Source: Oricola thermophila
Lineage (GTDB): Bacteria > Pseudomonadota > Alphaproteobacteria > Rhizobiales > Rhizobiaceae
Direction of reading: 5' to 3'
NCBI RefSeq assembly: GCF_013358405.1
Contig: NZ_CP054836.1
Coordinates: 3,224,001 to 3,288,000, forward strand
Length of the DNA stretch: 64,000 nucleotides
A program made the translations under genes and the position numbers. The notes below the pieces were generated by a model. That model was not told where the DNA came from. It saw only the letters and a list, made by a program, of their open reading frames with translations, and ran no database searches. Of this stretch, positions 36,358-45,404 are shown piece by piece; position 1 is the stretch's first letter; each line of letters begins with the position of its first letter.

Positions 36358-37574
36358 ACAAGCCGGCCGAACCCAATTCCTTTCGTACGGGCCCAGACGA
36401 GCAGGGCATGTTCGGCATCTTCGGCGGCCGCTTCGTCGCCGAGACGCTGATGCCGCTCATCCTCGACCTCCAGGAACACTGGGAGGAGGCGAAGAACGAC
36501 CCCGAATTCCGCGCCGAGCTCGAGCATCTCAACACGCACTATACGGGCCGGCCGTCGCCGCTCTATTTCGCCGAACGGCTGACCGAGCATCTCGGCGGCG
36601 CGAAGATCTACTTCAAGCGCGACGAGCTGAACCACACCGGATCGCACAAGATCAACAACTGCCTCGGCCAGATCCTGCTGGCGCGACGGATGGGCAAGAC
36701 ACGCATCATCGCCGAGACGGGCGCTGGCCAGCACGGCGTGGCGTCGGCGACCGTGTCGGCGCGCTTCGGCTTTCCGTGCCATGTCTACATGGGCGCGACC
36801 GATGTCGAGCGGCAGGCGCCGAACGTGTTCCGCATGAAGCTGCTCGGCGCCGAGGTGACGCCGGTCAGTTCGGGCCACGGCACGCTTAAGGACGCGATGA
36901 ACGAGGCGCTGCGCGACTGGGTGACCAATGTCGAGTCGACCTACTACCTGATCGGCACCGCGGCGGGTCCGCATCCCTATCCGGAGATGGTGCGCGAGTT
37001 CCAGTCTGTGATCGGCAGGGAGGCGAAGCAGCAACTGATGGAAGTCGAGGGCCGGCTCCCCGACATGATCGTCGCGGCCGTCGGCGGCGGATCCAACGCG
37101 ATCGGCCTGTTCCACCCGTTCCTCGACGACAAGAACGTGCAGATCGTCGGCGTGGAAGCCGGCGGCAGGGGGCTGGAGGGAGACGAGCACTGCGCCTCGC
37201 TGACCGCCGGGTCGCCGGGCGTGCTGCACGGCAACCGCACCTACCTGCTGCAGGACGGCGACGGCCAGATCAAGGACGGCCACTCGATCTCGGCGGGCCT
37301 GGACTATCCGGGCATCGGGCCGGAACATTCCTGGCTGAAGGAGACCGGCCGCGTCGAATATGTGCCGATCATGGACACGGAAGCCCTGGAGGCATTCCAG
37401 CTGCTGACGCGCCTGGAAGGCATCATCCCCGCACTGGAACCCTCCCACGCACTGGCAGAGGTGATCAAGCGGGCGCCCGAGATGGGCAAGGACCAGATCA
37501 TCGTGATGAACCTGTGCGGACGCGGCGACAAGGACGTGTTCACCGTCGGCAAGATACTCGGGCACGAGCTATGA
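36354..37574 (+). CDS. trpB: tryptophan synthase beta subunit
   Basis: PLP enzyme that condenses indole with serine; receives indole through a tunnel from TrpA. The 406-aa protein has [23 protein letters not shown], the Schiff-base Lys in [31 protein letters not shown], the phosphate loop [14 protein letters not shown] and [12 protein letters not shown]. The next ORF begins inside its stop (ATGA), so orf82 is translation-coupled to trpB. Confidence 0.98.
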   Translation: MNKPAEPNSFRTGPDEQGMFGIFGGRFVAETLMPLILDLQEHWEEAKNDPEFRAELEHLNTHYTGRPSPLYFAERLTEHLGGAKIYFKRDELNHTGSHKINNCLGQILLARRMGKTRIIAETGAGQHGVASATVSARFGFPCHVYMGATDVERQAPNVFRMKLLGAEVTPVSSGHGTLKDAMNEALRDWVTNVESTYYLIGTAAGPHPYPEMVREFQSVIGREAKQQLMEVEGRLPDMIVAAVGGGSNAIGLFHPFLDDKNVQIVGVEAGGRGLEGDEHCASLTAGSPGVLHGNRTYLLQDGDGQIKDGHSISAGLDYPGIGPEHSWLKETGRVEYVPIMDTEALEAFQLLTRLEGIIPALEPSHALAEVIKRAPEMGKDQIIVMNLCGRGDKDVFTVGKILGHEL

Positions 37575-37819
37575 CCGCCTTCGAGATCTACCAATCGAAA
37601 CAGAACCCGCTGCACTACGTGGCGATCGAGGAAGGCGACACGCGCGAGAACGCCGAGGGCGTGCGCCGCAGCCAGAACCTGAAATTCCTCACGCGCATTC
37701 CCGACGACGGCGAGCCGCGCATCGCCTTCGACCCGAAGGAAGCGGTCTCGCGCATCGCGAAACACGGTTTCTACGCCTTCACGGTGACAATCAGCATCCG
37801 GGAGTCCGCCGAAGGATGA
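37571..37819 (+). CDS. 82-aa protein of unknown function between trpB and arsC
   Basis: Not recognised. The product ([31 protein letters not shown]...[44 protein letters not shown]) is acidic to neutral, with no signal peptide or membrane segment and a probable beta-rich C-terminal end. It overlaps trpB by 4 bp and the ArsC-like gene by 4 bp, and the reading frame has normal GC-rich codon usage, so it is likely a real gene. Whether it partners the ArsC-like protein or tryptophan synthase is unknown. Confidence 0.75.
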   Translation: MTAFEIYQSKQNPLHYVAIEEGDTRENAEGVRRSQNLKFLTRIPDDGEPRIAFDPKEAVSRIAKHGFYAFTVTISIRESAEG

Positions 37820-38163
37820 CGGTGACGATCTATCACAATCCGAAATGCGGCACGTCCCGCAACGTGCTGGCGATGATCCGCGAGAAGGGCATCGAGCCGG
37901 AGATCGTGGAATATCTGAAAACGCCGCCGGGCCGGGAAAGGCTGGTCGAGATCCTGCGGGCGACGGGCGAACCGGTGCGCGCGATCCTGCGCGAGAGGGG
38001 CACGCCCTATGCCGAACTCGGCCTCGACGATCCGAAATGGTCAGACGACGAACTGATCGACTTCATGGTCGAGTACCCGATCCTGATGAACCGGCCGATC
38101 GTGGTGACCGACAAGGGCGCGGCGCTATGCCGGCCGAAGGAAAAGGTGCTGGAGCTGCTTTAG
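37816..38163 (+). CDS. ArsC/Spx-family glutaredoxin-dependent reductase
   Basis: A thioredoxin-fold protein of 115 aa with [20 protein letters not shown]: the catalytic Cys11 of the ArsC family in a single-Cys motif. Arg of [21 protein letters not shown] fits the arsenate-binding set (NRPIV and LCRP). It therefore looks like arsenate reductase (glutaredoxin). However, no arsenite exporter or ArsR regulator is nearby, and it is wedged between orf82 and trpA. The alternatives are YffB-like proteins of unclear role. Confidence 0.85.
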   Translation: MTVTIYHNPKCGTSRNVLAMIREKGIEPEIVEYLKTPPGRERLVEILRATGEPVRAILRERGTPYAELGLDDPKWSDDELIDFMVEYPILMNRPIVVTDKGAALCRPKEKVLELL

Positions 38164-38189
38164 GCCGCCCGCCAGAAGGAACGAATGCA

Positions 38190-39029
38190 ATGACTGCACG
38201 CATGGATGCCCGTTTCGCCAAGCTGAGGGAGGAAAACCGGCCGGCGCTGGTGACCTTCGTGATGAGCGGCGATCCCGACTTCGAGACCTCGCTCGCCATC
38301 CTGAAACGGCTGCCCGCGGCAGGCGCCGACGTGGTCGAGCTCGGCATGCCGTTCTCCGACCCGATGGCCGACGGCCCGGCGATCCAGGCGGCGGGACTGC
38401 GGGCGCTGAAAGCCGGCCAGACACTGGAAAAGACGCTCGACATGGTACGGGCCTTCCGCGAGGAGGACACCGACACCCCGATCGTCCTGATGGGCTACTA
38501 CAATCCGATATACGTCTACGGCGTCGACCGGTTTCTCGCCGACGCAAAGGCCGCGGGCGTTGACGGGCTGATCATCGTCGACCTGCCGCCGGAGATGGAC
38601 GAGGAGCTGTGCCTGCCGGCACTCGCAGCCGACATTAACTTCATCCGCCTGGCGACGCCCACGACCGACGACAAGCGGCTTCCCAAGGTGCTCGCGAATA
38701 CGTCGGGCTTCGTCTACTACGTGTCGATGACCGGGATCACCGGCGGCGCCATCGCGTCGACCTCCGCAGTGGCGGATGCAGTCAACCGCATCAAGCGGCA
38801 CACCGACCTGCCGGTCTGCGTCGGCTTCGGCGTCAAGACCGCCGAACAGGCCAGGACGATCGGCCGCGATGCCGACGGCGTCGTCGTCGGAACGGCGATC
38901 GTGCAGGCGGTCGCCAACACGCTCGACAACGAAAACAGGGCGACGGGCGACACGGTGGAAGCCGTGGCGACGCTGGTCGGCGGACTTGCCGCCGGCGTGC
39001 GCGGCGCACGCCTTGAAGCCGCCAAATAG
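38190..39029 (+). CDS. trpA: tryptophan synthase alpha subunit
   Basis: Cleaves indole-3-glycerol phosphate to indole and G3P. The 279-aa TIM-barrel protein has the N-terminal [28 protein letters not shown], the catalytic Glu in [26 protein letters not shown], the Asp-bearing [18 protein letters not shown] and [10 protein letters not shown]. Start at 38190 follows an AAGGAA site; an upstream open frame inside arsC is not used. Separated from trpB by orf82 and arsC, then 41 nt before accD. Confidence 0.97.
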   Translation: MTARMDARFAKLREENRPALVTFVMSGDPDFETSLAILKRLPAAGADVVELGMPFSDPMADGPAIQAAGLRALKAGQTLEKTLDMVRAFREEDTDTPIVLMGYYNPIYVYGVDRFLADAKAAGVDGLIIVDLPPEMDEELCLPALAADINFIRLATPTTDDKRLPKVLANTSGFVYYVSMTGITGGAIASTSAVADAVNRIKRHTDLPVCVGFGVKTAEQARTIGRDADGVVVGTAIVQAVANTLDNENRATGDTVEAVATLVGGLAAGVRGARLEAAK

Positions 39030-39070
39030 ACTCGCCAGATTGACCTGACAGGAACATACGGGGTTCTTCC

Positions 39071-40054
39071 ATGAACTGGATCACCAACTATGTCCGCCCG
39101 CGGCTGAACTCGATGCTCGGGCGCCGCGAAATGCCGGAAAACCTCTGGATCAAGTGTCCGGAGACCGGCGAGATGGTGTTTCACCGGGATCTCGAGGAAA
39201 ACCAGTGGGTGATCCCGTCCTCGGGCTACCACATGAAGATCTCCGCCAAGGAGCGGCTGCGCCACTTCATGGACAGCGGCGTCTACGAGCTCATTCCCAA
39301 CCCGGAAGTCCCCGTCGACCCGCTCAAGTTCCGCGACCAGAAGAAGTACACGGACCGGTTGCGCGAGAACAAGAACAAGACCGGGCTGGACGATTCCATC
39401 GTCAACGCGCTGGGCACGATCGAGGGCCTGCCGATCGTCGCCTGCCTGCACGATTTCAACTTCATGGGCGGCTCGCTCGGCATCGCCGCCGGCGAGGCGA
39501 TCATCAAGGGTTTCGAGACGGCGATCGAGAAGAAGCGGCCGATGGTTCTGTTCGCCGCCTCCGGCGGCGCGCGCATGCAGGAAGGAATCCTGTCGCTGAT
39601 GCAGCTGCCGCGGACCACCGTGGCCGTGGAAATGCTCAAGGAAGCAGGCCTTCCCTACATCGTCGTGCTGACCAATCCGACGACCGGCGGCGTGTCCGCG
39701 TCATACGCCATGCTGGGTGACATCCACATCGCGGAGCCCGGCGCGGTGATCGGCTTCGCCGGTGCGCGGGTGATCGAGCAGACAATCCGCGAGAAGCTGC
39801 CCGAGGGCTTCCAGCGCTCGGAATACCTGCTCGAACACGGCATGGTGGACATGGTTGTGCCGCGCCAGGAGTTGAAGCCGACGATCGCGCGGCTGCTGCG
39901 CATGCTGCTGAAACAGCCGGCCGCCACGCCCAAGCTGGCGCCGCCGAAGGAAGAGCCCCAACCCGCGAAGGCGGAGAACACGGAAGAGAAAGCCGAACCC
40001 GCGGCGGCCGAGGAAGCGGCGGACGCGGACCAGAAGAAATCCGAGAGCGCCTGA
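39071..40054 (+). CDS. accD: acetyl-CoA carboxylase carboxyltransferase beta subunit
   Basis: With AccA forms the carboxyltransferase that makes malonyl-CoA for fatty acid synthesis. The 327-aa protein has the crotonase-like carboxyltransferase core ([85 protein letters not shown]). The N-terminal zinc-ribbon equivalent is degenerate: only Cys29 remains ([15 protein letters not shown]...[10 protein letters not shown]), with T32, I48 and S51 at the other three positions. The tail is rich in E, A and K. Confidence 0.96.
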   Translation: MNWITNYVRPRLNSMLGRREMPENLWIKCPETGEMVFHRDLEENQWVIPSSGYHMKISAKERLRHFMDSGVYELIPNPEVPVDPLKFRDQKKYTDRLRENKNKTGLDDSIVNALGTIEGLPIVACLHDFNFMGGSLGIAAGEAIIKGFETAIEKKRPMVLFAASGGARMQEGILSLMQLPRTTVAVEMLKEAGLPYIVVLTNPTTGGVSASYAMLGDIHIAEPGAVIGFAGARVIEQTIREKLPEGFQRSEYLLEHGMVDMVVPRQELKPTIARLLRMLLKQPAATPKLAPPKEEPQPAKAENTEEKAEPAAAEEAADADQKKSESA

Positions 40055-40066
40055 TCGGACACTGAC

Positions 40067-41446
40067 TTGACCAAACCGGCCCAACGCCGCCCCGGATCGC
40101 CCGCATCCGACAAGCGGGGCGATCTCGCCGAGCGCGAGATCGACGCCCTGATGCAACTGCATCCGAAAGGTTTCGACCTTTCGCTGGACCGCATTTCCGG
40201 GCTGCTGGAGAAACTCGGCAATCCGCAGGACCGCATGCCGCCGGTGATCCATGTCGCCGGCACCAACGGCAAGGGATCCTGCGCCGCCTATTGCCGCGCG
40301 CTGCTGGAAGCGGCGGGCAAGTCGGTCCACGTGCACACGTCGCCGCACCTCGTGCGCTGGCACGAGCGATTCCGCATCGGGCGGAAAGGCGAGGCCGGCC
40401 GCCTCGTCGAGGACGAGGCGCTGGCCGACGCCCTTCGCCGGGTGGCCGCTGCCAATGACGGCGCGCAGATCACGGTGTTCGAGATCCTTACCGCGGTGAT
40501 GTTCGTGCTGTTCTCGGAACATCCCGCCGATGCGGCGATCGTCGAGGTCGGTCTCGGCGGCCGTTTCGACGCCACCAACGTGATCACCAGCCCCGCGGCC
40601 AGCGTCATCATGCCGATCGGACTGGATCACCAGGCCTATCTGGGCGACCGGATCGAGCTGATCGCGGCGGAAAAGGCCGGTATCATGAAACCGGGTGCGC
40701 CGGTGGTGATCGGCTACCAGGACAGCGACCTGGTGCGCGAAACTTTGCTCGAGACCGCGGAGCGGCTCGATTGCCCCGTTTCCGTATACGGCCAGGATTT
40801 CTATGCCTACGAGGAACACGGACGCATGGTGTTCCAGAGCGTGGCGGGACTGATGGACCTGCCTCTGCCCGGACTGCACGGTCGACACCAGCTGGCCAAC
40901 GCGGCCACGGCGTTGGCGGCGGTCTCCGCCGCCGGCTACGAAATTTCCCAGGACGAGGCCGAAAGGGCAATGCAGACCGTGACCTGGCCGGCGCGCATGC
41001 AACGGCTGCCCGCCGGGCCGTTTTCGGCATTGCTGCCGGACGGCTCCGAACTGTGGCTCGACGGCGGGCACAATCCCCACGCGGCGGCAATGATCGCCGA
41101 GACGCTGGCCGGCATGCAGGATCGCGCGGAACGTCCGCTCTTCCTGATCGCCGGCATGATCAACACCAAGGACGCCACCGGCTATTTCCACGCCTTCGAG
41201 GGCATGGTGCGGCACGTCTTCACCGTGCCTGTAACCGACAGCGACGCCGGCGTCGATCCGGAAGAACTCGCAGCCGACGCGGTAGCCGCAGGGCTGTCCG
41301 CGCAGCCGATGAAGAGCGTGGAGGAAGTGCTTCGTCTGCTCGGCGAGGGCTGGAACCGGATGGAACCGCCGCCGCGGGTGCTGATCGGCGGATCGCTCTA
41401 TCTCGCCGGCGAGGTGCTGCGCGAGAACGGAACCTTTCCGGAATGA
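40067..41446 (+). CDS. folC: folylpolyglutamate synthase / dihydrofolate synthase
   Basis: Adds glutamate to dihydropteroate and to folates. The 459-aa Mur-ligase-type protein has HVAGTNGKGSCAAYCRALLEAAGKSVHVHTSPHLVRWHERF (P-loop and the family's SPH block), VEVGLGGRFDATNVI, the GLDHQAYLG..IAAEKAGIMKPGAPVV segment and WLDGGHNPHAAAMIAETL. Predicted start is TTG at 40067, 12 nt after accD; a later ATG would remove about 28 residues before the conserved core. Converges with trxA. Confidence 0.95.
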   Translation: MTKPAQRRPGSPASDKRGDLAEREIDALMQLHPKGFDLSLDRISGLLEKLGNPQDRMPPVIHVAGTNGKGSCAAYCRALLEAAGKSVHVHTSPHLVRWHERFRIGRKGEAGRLVEDEALADALRRVAAANDGAQITVFEILTAVMFVLFSEHPADAAIVEVGLGGRFDATNVITSPAASVIMPIGLDHQAYLGDRIELIAAEKAGIMKPGAPVVIGYQDSDLVRETLLETAERLDCPVSVYGQDFYAYEEHGRMVFQSVAGLMDLPLPGLHGRHQLANAATALAAVSAAGYEISQDEAERAMQTVTWPARMQRLPAGPFSALLPDGSELWLDGGHNPHAAAMIAETLAGMQDRAERPLFLIAGMINTKDATGYFHAFEGMVRHVFTVPVTDSDAGVDPEELAADAVAAGLSAQPMKSVEEVLRLLGEGWNRMEPPPRVLIGGSLYLAGEVLRENGTFPE

Positions 41447-41470
41447 AAAAGCCCGGCGCATGGCCGGGCT
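41446..41470 (-). terminator. intrinsic terminator after trxA
   Basis: On the minus strand AGCCCGGC (41470-41463) pairs with GCCGGGCT (41457-41450), with a 5-nt loop and then five T residues (41450-41446). It lies 26 nt beyond the trxA stop codon, right at the end of the converging folC gene. Confidence 0.9.
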
Positions 41471-41495
41471 CGTGCATGTTCCCGAACCGGGAGCG

Positions 41496-41819
41496 TCAGC
41501 CGGTGGCGCTCTTGATCCAGTCCATCAGGCGGGCCTTGGGCGCCGCGCCGACCATCTGGTCCGCGATCTCGCCGTTCTTGAACATGAGCAGCATCGGAAT
41601 CGAGCGGACACCGTACTGCACGGCCAGGTCCTGATTCTCGTCGACATTGACCTTGGCGATCTTGACCTTGCCGTCCATCTCTTCGGAGATCTCCTCCAGC
41701 GCCGGGGAAATCATCTTGCACGGTCCGCACCATTCGGCCCAGAAATCCACGACCACGGGCTCCGAAGCGCCGAGCACGTCGCTCTGGAAGTTGCTGCTGT
41801 CGATCTTGACGGTCGCCAT
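41496..41819 (-). CDS. trxA: thioredoxin
   Basis: Cytosolic disulfide reductase of 107 aa with the WCGPCK active site in [23 protein letters not shown], the conserved cis-Pro region ([13 protein letters not shown]) and [13 protein letters not shown]. Its gene lies just after addA on the same strand (84 nt), and it is a standard member of the addBA-trxA run in Hyphomicrobiales. Confidence 0.97.
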   Translation of the reverse strand: MATVKIDSSNFQSDVLGASEPVVVDFWAEWCGPCKMISPALEEISEEMDGKVKIAKVNVDENQDLAVQYGVRSIPMLLMFKNGEIADQMVGAAPKARLMDWIKSATG

Positions 41820-41903
41820 ATCGGCTCTCCTTGTTTTCGCAATTCGGGTGACATCTGGGTATCAGAGCAAACGAGTCAAGACCAGAACCCGATTTGCCGC
41901 AGA

Positions 41904-44900
41904 TCACGATGGCGCGAGCGAATCCAGCGCCGCGTCGAGCAACTCGCCGGGCAGGGCAATCATGCGCGGCCCGGCGGTGTAGAGCAGGTAGGCGTCAACC
42001 GGCCTGTCCGGATAGAGCGGCGCGACGAGCGCGCGATAAAGTGCCATCTGGCGCAGATAGACATCAGGCACCTGCCGCGGCCCCGAAGGCGGATGGGCAT
42101 TGGTCTTGTAGTCGACAAGCAGCACGCGATCGTCCGTCACGGCTATGCGGTCGATAACGCCGGACACCGCGCGTTCCTCGCCGCCGATCGTCAGGGTGCC
42201 CATGACCGGCACCTCCGCGGCCGTGTTGTCGCCGAACAGGGGCGCGTGGGCCGGATCCTCGAGAATGGCAAAGGCCTGGCCGACGATATCGGCGATGTCC
42301 TCCGCGTCCCAGCGATGATCGAAACGATGGCAGTATTCGGCCGCCTTGCGCCGCCGCTCGCCGGTCGGAACCGAGGGCAGCATCTGGAGCAGCCGGTGCA
42401 GGACGATACCGCGCCGCACGGCGAGCGACGGCGAATCGTCGGCCGCGCCCGCAAGCAGTGACGGGGCACCGGCTGTTTCGGCGGTGTCCCGTTCGCGCTC
42501 GACGGCGATCCCGGATGCCCCCGAAGGGGCCAGCGGCCGCGGCAGGGGCGGTTCCGACGGAACCCGTGATCGAAACCATGACGGAAGCGGAACAGTCTGC
42601 GCGCTTTCGGTCTTCCTTTCTTCCACGGACAGTGGCGGTGCGGTTGTGACCTGAAAGCGCAGGGCCTCGAAATCCGGATAGGCGACCGGCACGGATTCCG
42701 GGGCGAGGGCGCGCTCGACCACGGCATGCCACGTGTTGTCGCCGCCACCATTCACCCCGGCGTAACCGGCAACGATCAGGCGGTCGGCGGCCCGCGTCAT
42801 GCCGACATAGAGCAGGCGGCGATATTCCTCCTCGGCCTTGCGGGCGATCTCGGCCCTGGCGGCCTCGGAAACCGGGGATTTCAGCTTCGATACGGCGTTC
42901 CACAGGATGACCGGCTCGCCGTCCTCGACGGGAATCTCCAGGAATCCGTCTGCGTGACGCGAATTGTGCGGAGCCGAGCCGCGATCGACCAGAAAAACCA
43001 CCGGTGCCTCGAGCCCCTTGGCTCCATGCACCGTCATGATGCGGACCTGGTTCTGTGACGGATCCATCTCGCGCTTGATGACCGGGCTGGCCGCTTCCAG
43101 GACCGAAACGAAGTTCTGCAGAGCCGGCAGGCCGGCGCGTTCCTGCGCCAGTGCATAGCGCATGAACTCGTCGAGCATGTCGGGCGTTTCCGGGCCGAGA
43201 CGGCCGATAAGCTTCTCCCGGCCGCCCTCGCCGGAAAGGATCGAGGCATAGAACTCGAAGACCGGCAGTGCCGCCGCACGCTCGCGCCAGCGCGACAGCG
43301 TGGCATGGATGCCGGCAAGCGCGTCATCGGTTGCCGCCGCCACTTCCAGCGACTCGAACAGGGTCATCGAACCGCGGTCGTGGGCAATCGCGAACAAGGC
43401 TTCCTCGGACAGGTCGAAGAGGGGCGAGCGCAGGAGAGCCGCCAGCGACAGATCGTCGGCCGGTTGAAGGACAAAGCGGGCAAGCGCCAGCAGATCGAGC
43501 ACGGCAATGTGGTCGGTCATCTTCAGCCGGTCCGCGCCGGCGACCTGGACACCGCGATCCTTCAGCGCGCGCGACAGGGTGACAATGAAGCTGTCTCGGC
43601 TGCGCACAAGAACCAGTATGTCGCCGGCCGTTACCGGACGGCCGAGCCCCTCGATGATGTCGCCCTCGCGTATCCAGCGTGACACCGTATCGGCAATACG
43701 TTCGGCCACGATGACTGCGGGCGGACGCGGCGCGTCCACCGGCGCGGTCCAGTCCTCCGGCTCTTCCTGCCTTTCGGCCTTGACCAACGGCCATATCTCG
43801 ACCCGCCCCGGCTGGTCCTTTCGCAACGAGACGTGGCGGATCGGGCCAGACGAAAGGGCGACACCGGCACGGTTCGCCTCAAACTCGAACACCTTGTCGA
43901 CGGCGCTCAGGACGTCCTGGGTGGAGCGGAAAGAGGTTTCCAGCGGCACGTCGCGGAAGCCTTCCTCGCCGAAGACGGCGCGCGCCTTCCGCCGCACCGC
44001 CTCTCCGGTCTCGCCGAAACTCACGGGATCGGCACCCTGAAAGGAATAGATCGACTGCTTCTCGTCACCGACGGCGAACAGGGTGCGCCGCGCCTGACGT
44101 GCACCTTCGCCGGCAAAGAACTCGTCGGACAGTGCGCGGATGACCTGCCACTGGCGCGGGCTGGTGTCCTGCGCCTCGTCGACGAGAATGTGATCGATGC
44201 CCTGGTCGAGCTTGTAGCGCACCCATTCGCCGACATCCGGCCGCGCCAGAAGGTTGGCCGTGCGCTCGATCAGGTCGTCGAAATCGAGATAGCCGCGCCG
44301 CCGCTTCAGGCTTTCGTAGCCGGACAGGAGCCGATCAACGATGGTCAGCGCCGCAAGCGTGTTGTCGATCTGGGCAAGCAGCGCGATGCGGTCGCGCGCT
44401 TCCTGCATCGCCTCGAAGGCGCTCGCATGGGCGGCCTCGAATCCCGCAACCTGCTGTACCGCCTTGTCCTTCATGAGGGTCCCGGTGGAACGCGGCGCTC
44501 CCGCCTTCGTATAGAACAACTCCTCGAAGGCGGCGAAGGCGTCGTCGGCATCAAGCGCGGCGAGAAAGCCCTCGGCGAAGGCGCGACCGGTCTTCGCGGA
44601 GACACCGGCGGCGGCATCCAGAACCTCGCGCATGACGGGTGCATTCGCGCGCAGGATCTTCAGCGCCCTAGCGACGATCGTGTCCCGCGAATCGCCCTCG
44701 GCAAAGCCGAAAACGGTCCGATAGAAAGCGCGGCGGTCCCTTGCCGGATTCAGGTGACGCAGGAAGGCGACCAGTTTCGAGCGGTTCTGAACCGCCTCGT
44801 CGAGCAGGGCATCGAGGCCGTTCTCCCCGGTCAGCTCGATCACGGTCCGAAATGCCTCCGCCACGTCCGCGATCCGGCCCGCGTCGATGCCGGAGAGCAT

Positions 44901-45404
44901 CTCGGTGCGCGCCTCTCCGATCAGCGCAGCGATCATGTCGTCGTCGAGCTGCTCGAAATGACCGGGAACGTTGGCCTCCAGCGGAAAGCGATGCAGAAGC
45001 GCGTCGCAGAAGGCGTGGATGGTCTGGATCTTCAGTCCGCCCGGCGTTTCCAGCGCGCGGGCGAAAAGGCAGCGGGCGAAGGCGAGCCTGCCGGAGTCCG
45101 GCGTCCTGCCCTCGAGCTTTTCCAGTTCCTCCCGCAGGTCGGCTTCCGGCATGGTCACCCAGGCGCCGAGTCGCTTGAACACGCGATCCTTCATTTCCGC
45201 CGCAGCGGTCTTGGTGTAGGTCAGGCAAAGAATGCGCGAAGGGTCCGTGCCGGCCAGCAGAAGGCGGATGACGCGGGTTGCGAGCACATAGGTCTTGCCG
45301 GAGCCGGCATTGGCGGACACCCAGACCGAGCGCTCCGGGCTCGCCGCGACGGCCTGGCGCGAAAGCGTGTCGGTGTCGGGCTGTATCTGGCGCCGTTCAC
45401 TCAT
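41904..45404 (-). CDS. addA: double-strand break repair helicase/nuclease AddA
   Basis: Helicase-nuclease half of the AddAB complex that resects double-strand ends and loads RecA at recognition sequences, replacing RecBCD. The 1166-aa protein has VSANAGSGKTYVLATRVIRLLL (Walker A), LCLTYTKTAAAEMKDRV, helicase motif ILVDEAQDTSPRQW, GDEKQSIYSFQGADP, and a C-terminal RecB-type nuclease signature in SGVIDRIAVTDDRVLLVDYKTN, D and YK catalytic residues present. ATG 45404 overlaps addB by 8 bp, implying coupled translation. Confidence 0.95.
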   Translation of the reverse strand: MSERRQIQPDTDTLSRQAVAASPERSVWVSANAGSGKTYVLATRVIRLLLAGTDPSRILCLTYTKTAAAEMKDRVFKRLGAWVTMPEADLREELEKLEGRTPDSGRLAFARCLFARALETPGGLKIQTIHAFCDALLHRFPLEANVPGHFEQLDDDMIAALIGEARTEMLSGIDAGRIADVAEAFRTVIELTGENGLDALLDEAVQNRSKLVAFLRHLNPARDRRAFYRTVFGFAEGDSRDTIVARALKILRANAPVMREVLDAAAGVSAKTGRAFAEGFLAALDADDAFAAFEELFYTKAGAPRSTGTLMKDKAVQQVAGFEAAHASAFEAMQEARDRIALLAQIDNTLAALTIVDRLLSGYESLKRRRGYLDFDDLIERTANLLARPDVGEWVRYKLDQGIDHILVDEAQDTSPRQWQVIRALSDEFFAGEGARQARRTLFAVGDEKQSIYSFQGADPVSFGETGEAVRRKARAVFGEEGFRDVPLETSFRSTQDVLSAVDKVFEFEANRAGVALSSGPIRHVSLRKDQPGRVEIWPLVKAERQEEPEDWTAPVDAPRPPAVIVAERIADTVSRWIREGDIIEGLGRPVTAGDILVLVRSRDSFIVTLSRALKDRGVQVAGADRLKMTDHIAVLDLLALARFVLQPADDLSLAALLRSPLFDLSEEALFAIAHDRGSMTLFESLEVAAATDDALAGIHATLSRWRERAAALPVFEFYASILSGEGGREKLIGRLGPETPDMLDEFMRYALAQERAGLPALQNFVSVLEAASPVIKREMDPSQNQVRIMTVHGAKGLEAPVVFLVDRGSAPHNSRHADGFLEIPVEDGEPVILWNAVSKLKSPVSEAARAEIARKAEEEYRRLLYVGMTRAADRLIVAGYAGVNGGGDNTWHAVVERALAPESVPVAYPDFEALRFQVTTAPPLSVEERKTESAQTVPLPSWFRSRVPSEPPLPRPLAPSGASGIAVERERDTAETAGAPSLLAGAADDSPSLAVRRGIVLHRLLQMLPSVPTGERRRKAAEYCHRFDHRWDAEDIADIVGQAFAILEDPAHAPLFGDNTAAEVPVMGTLTIGGEERAVSGVIDRIAVTDDRVLLVDYKTNAHPPSGPRQVPDVYLRQMALYRALVAPLYPDRPVDAYLLYTAGPRMIALPGELLDAALDSLAPS

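Noticed and set aside
37816-38163. An arsenic-resistance operon.
   Set aside because: Only a single ArsC-like gene is present; there is no ArsR, ArsB/Acr3 or ArsH nearby.
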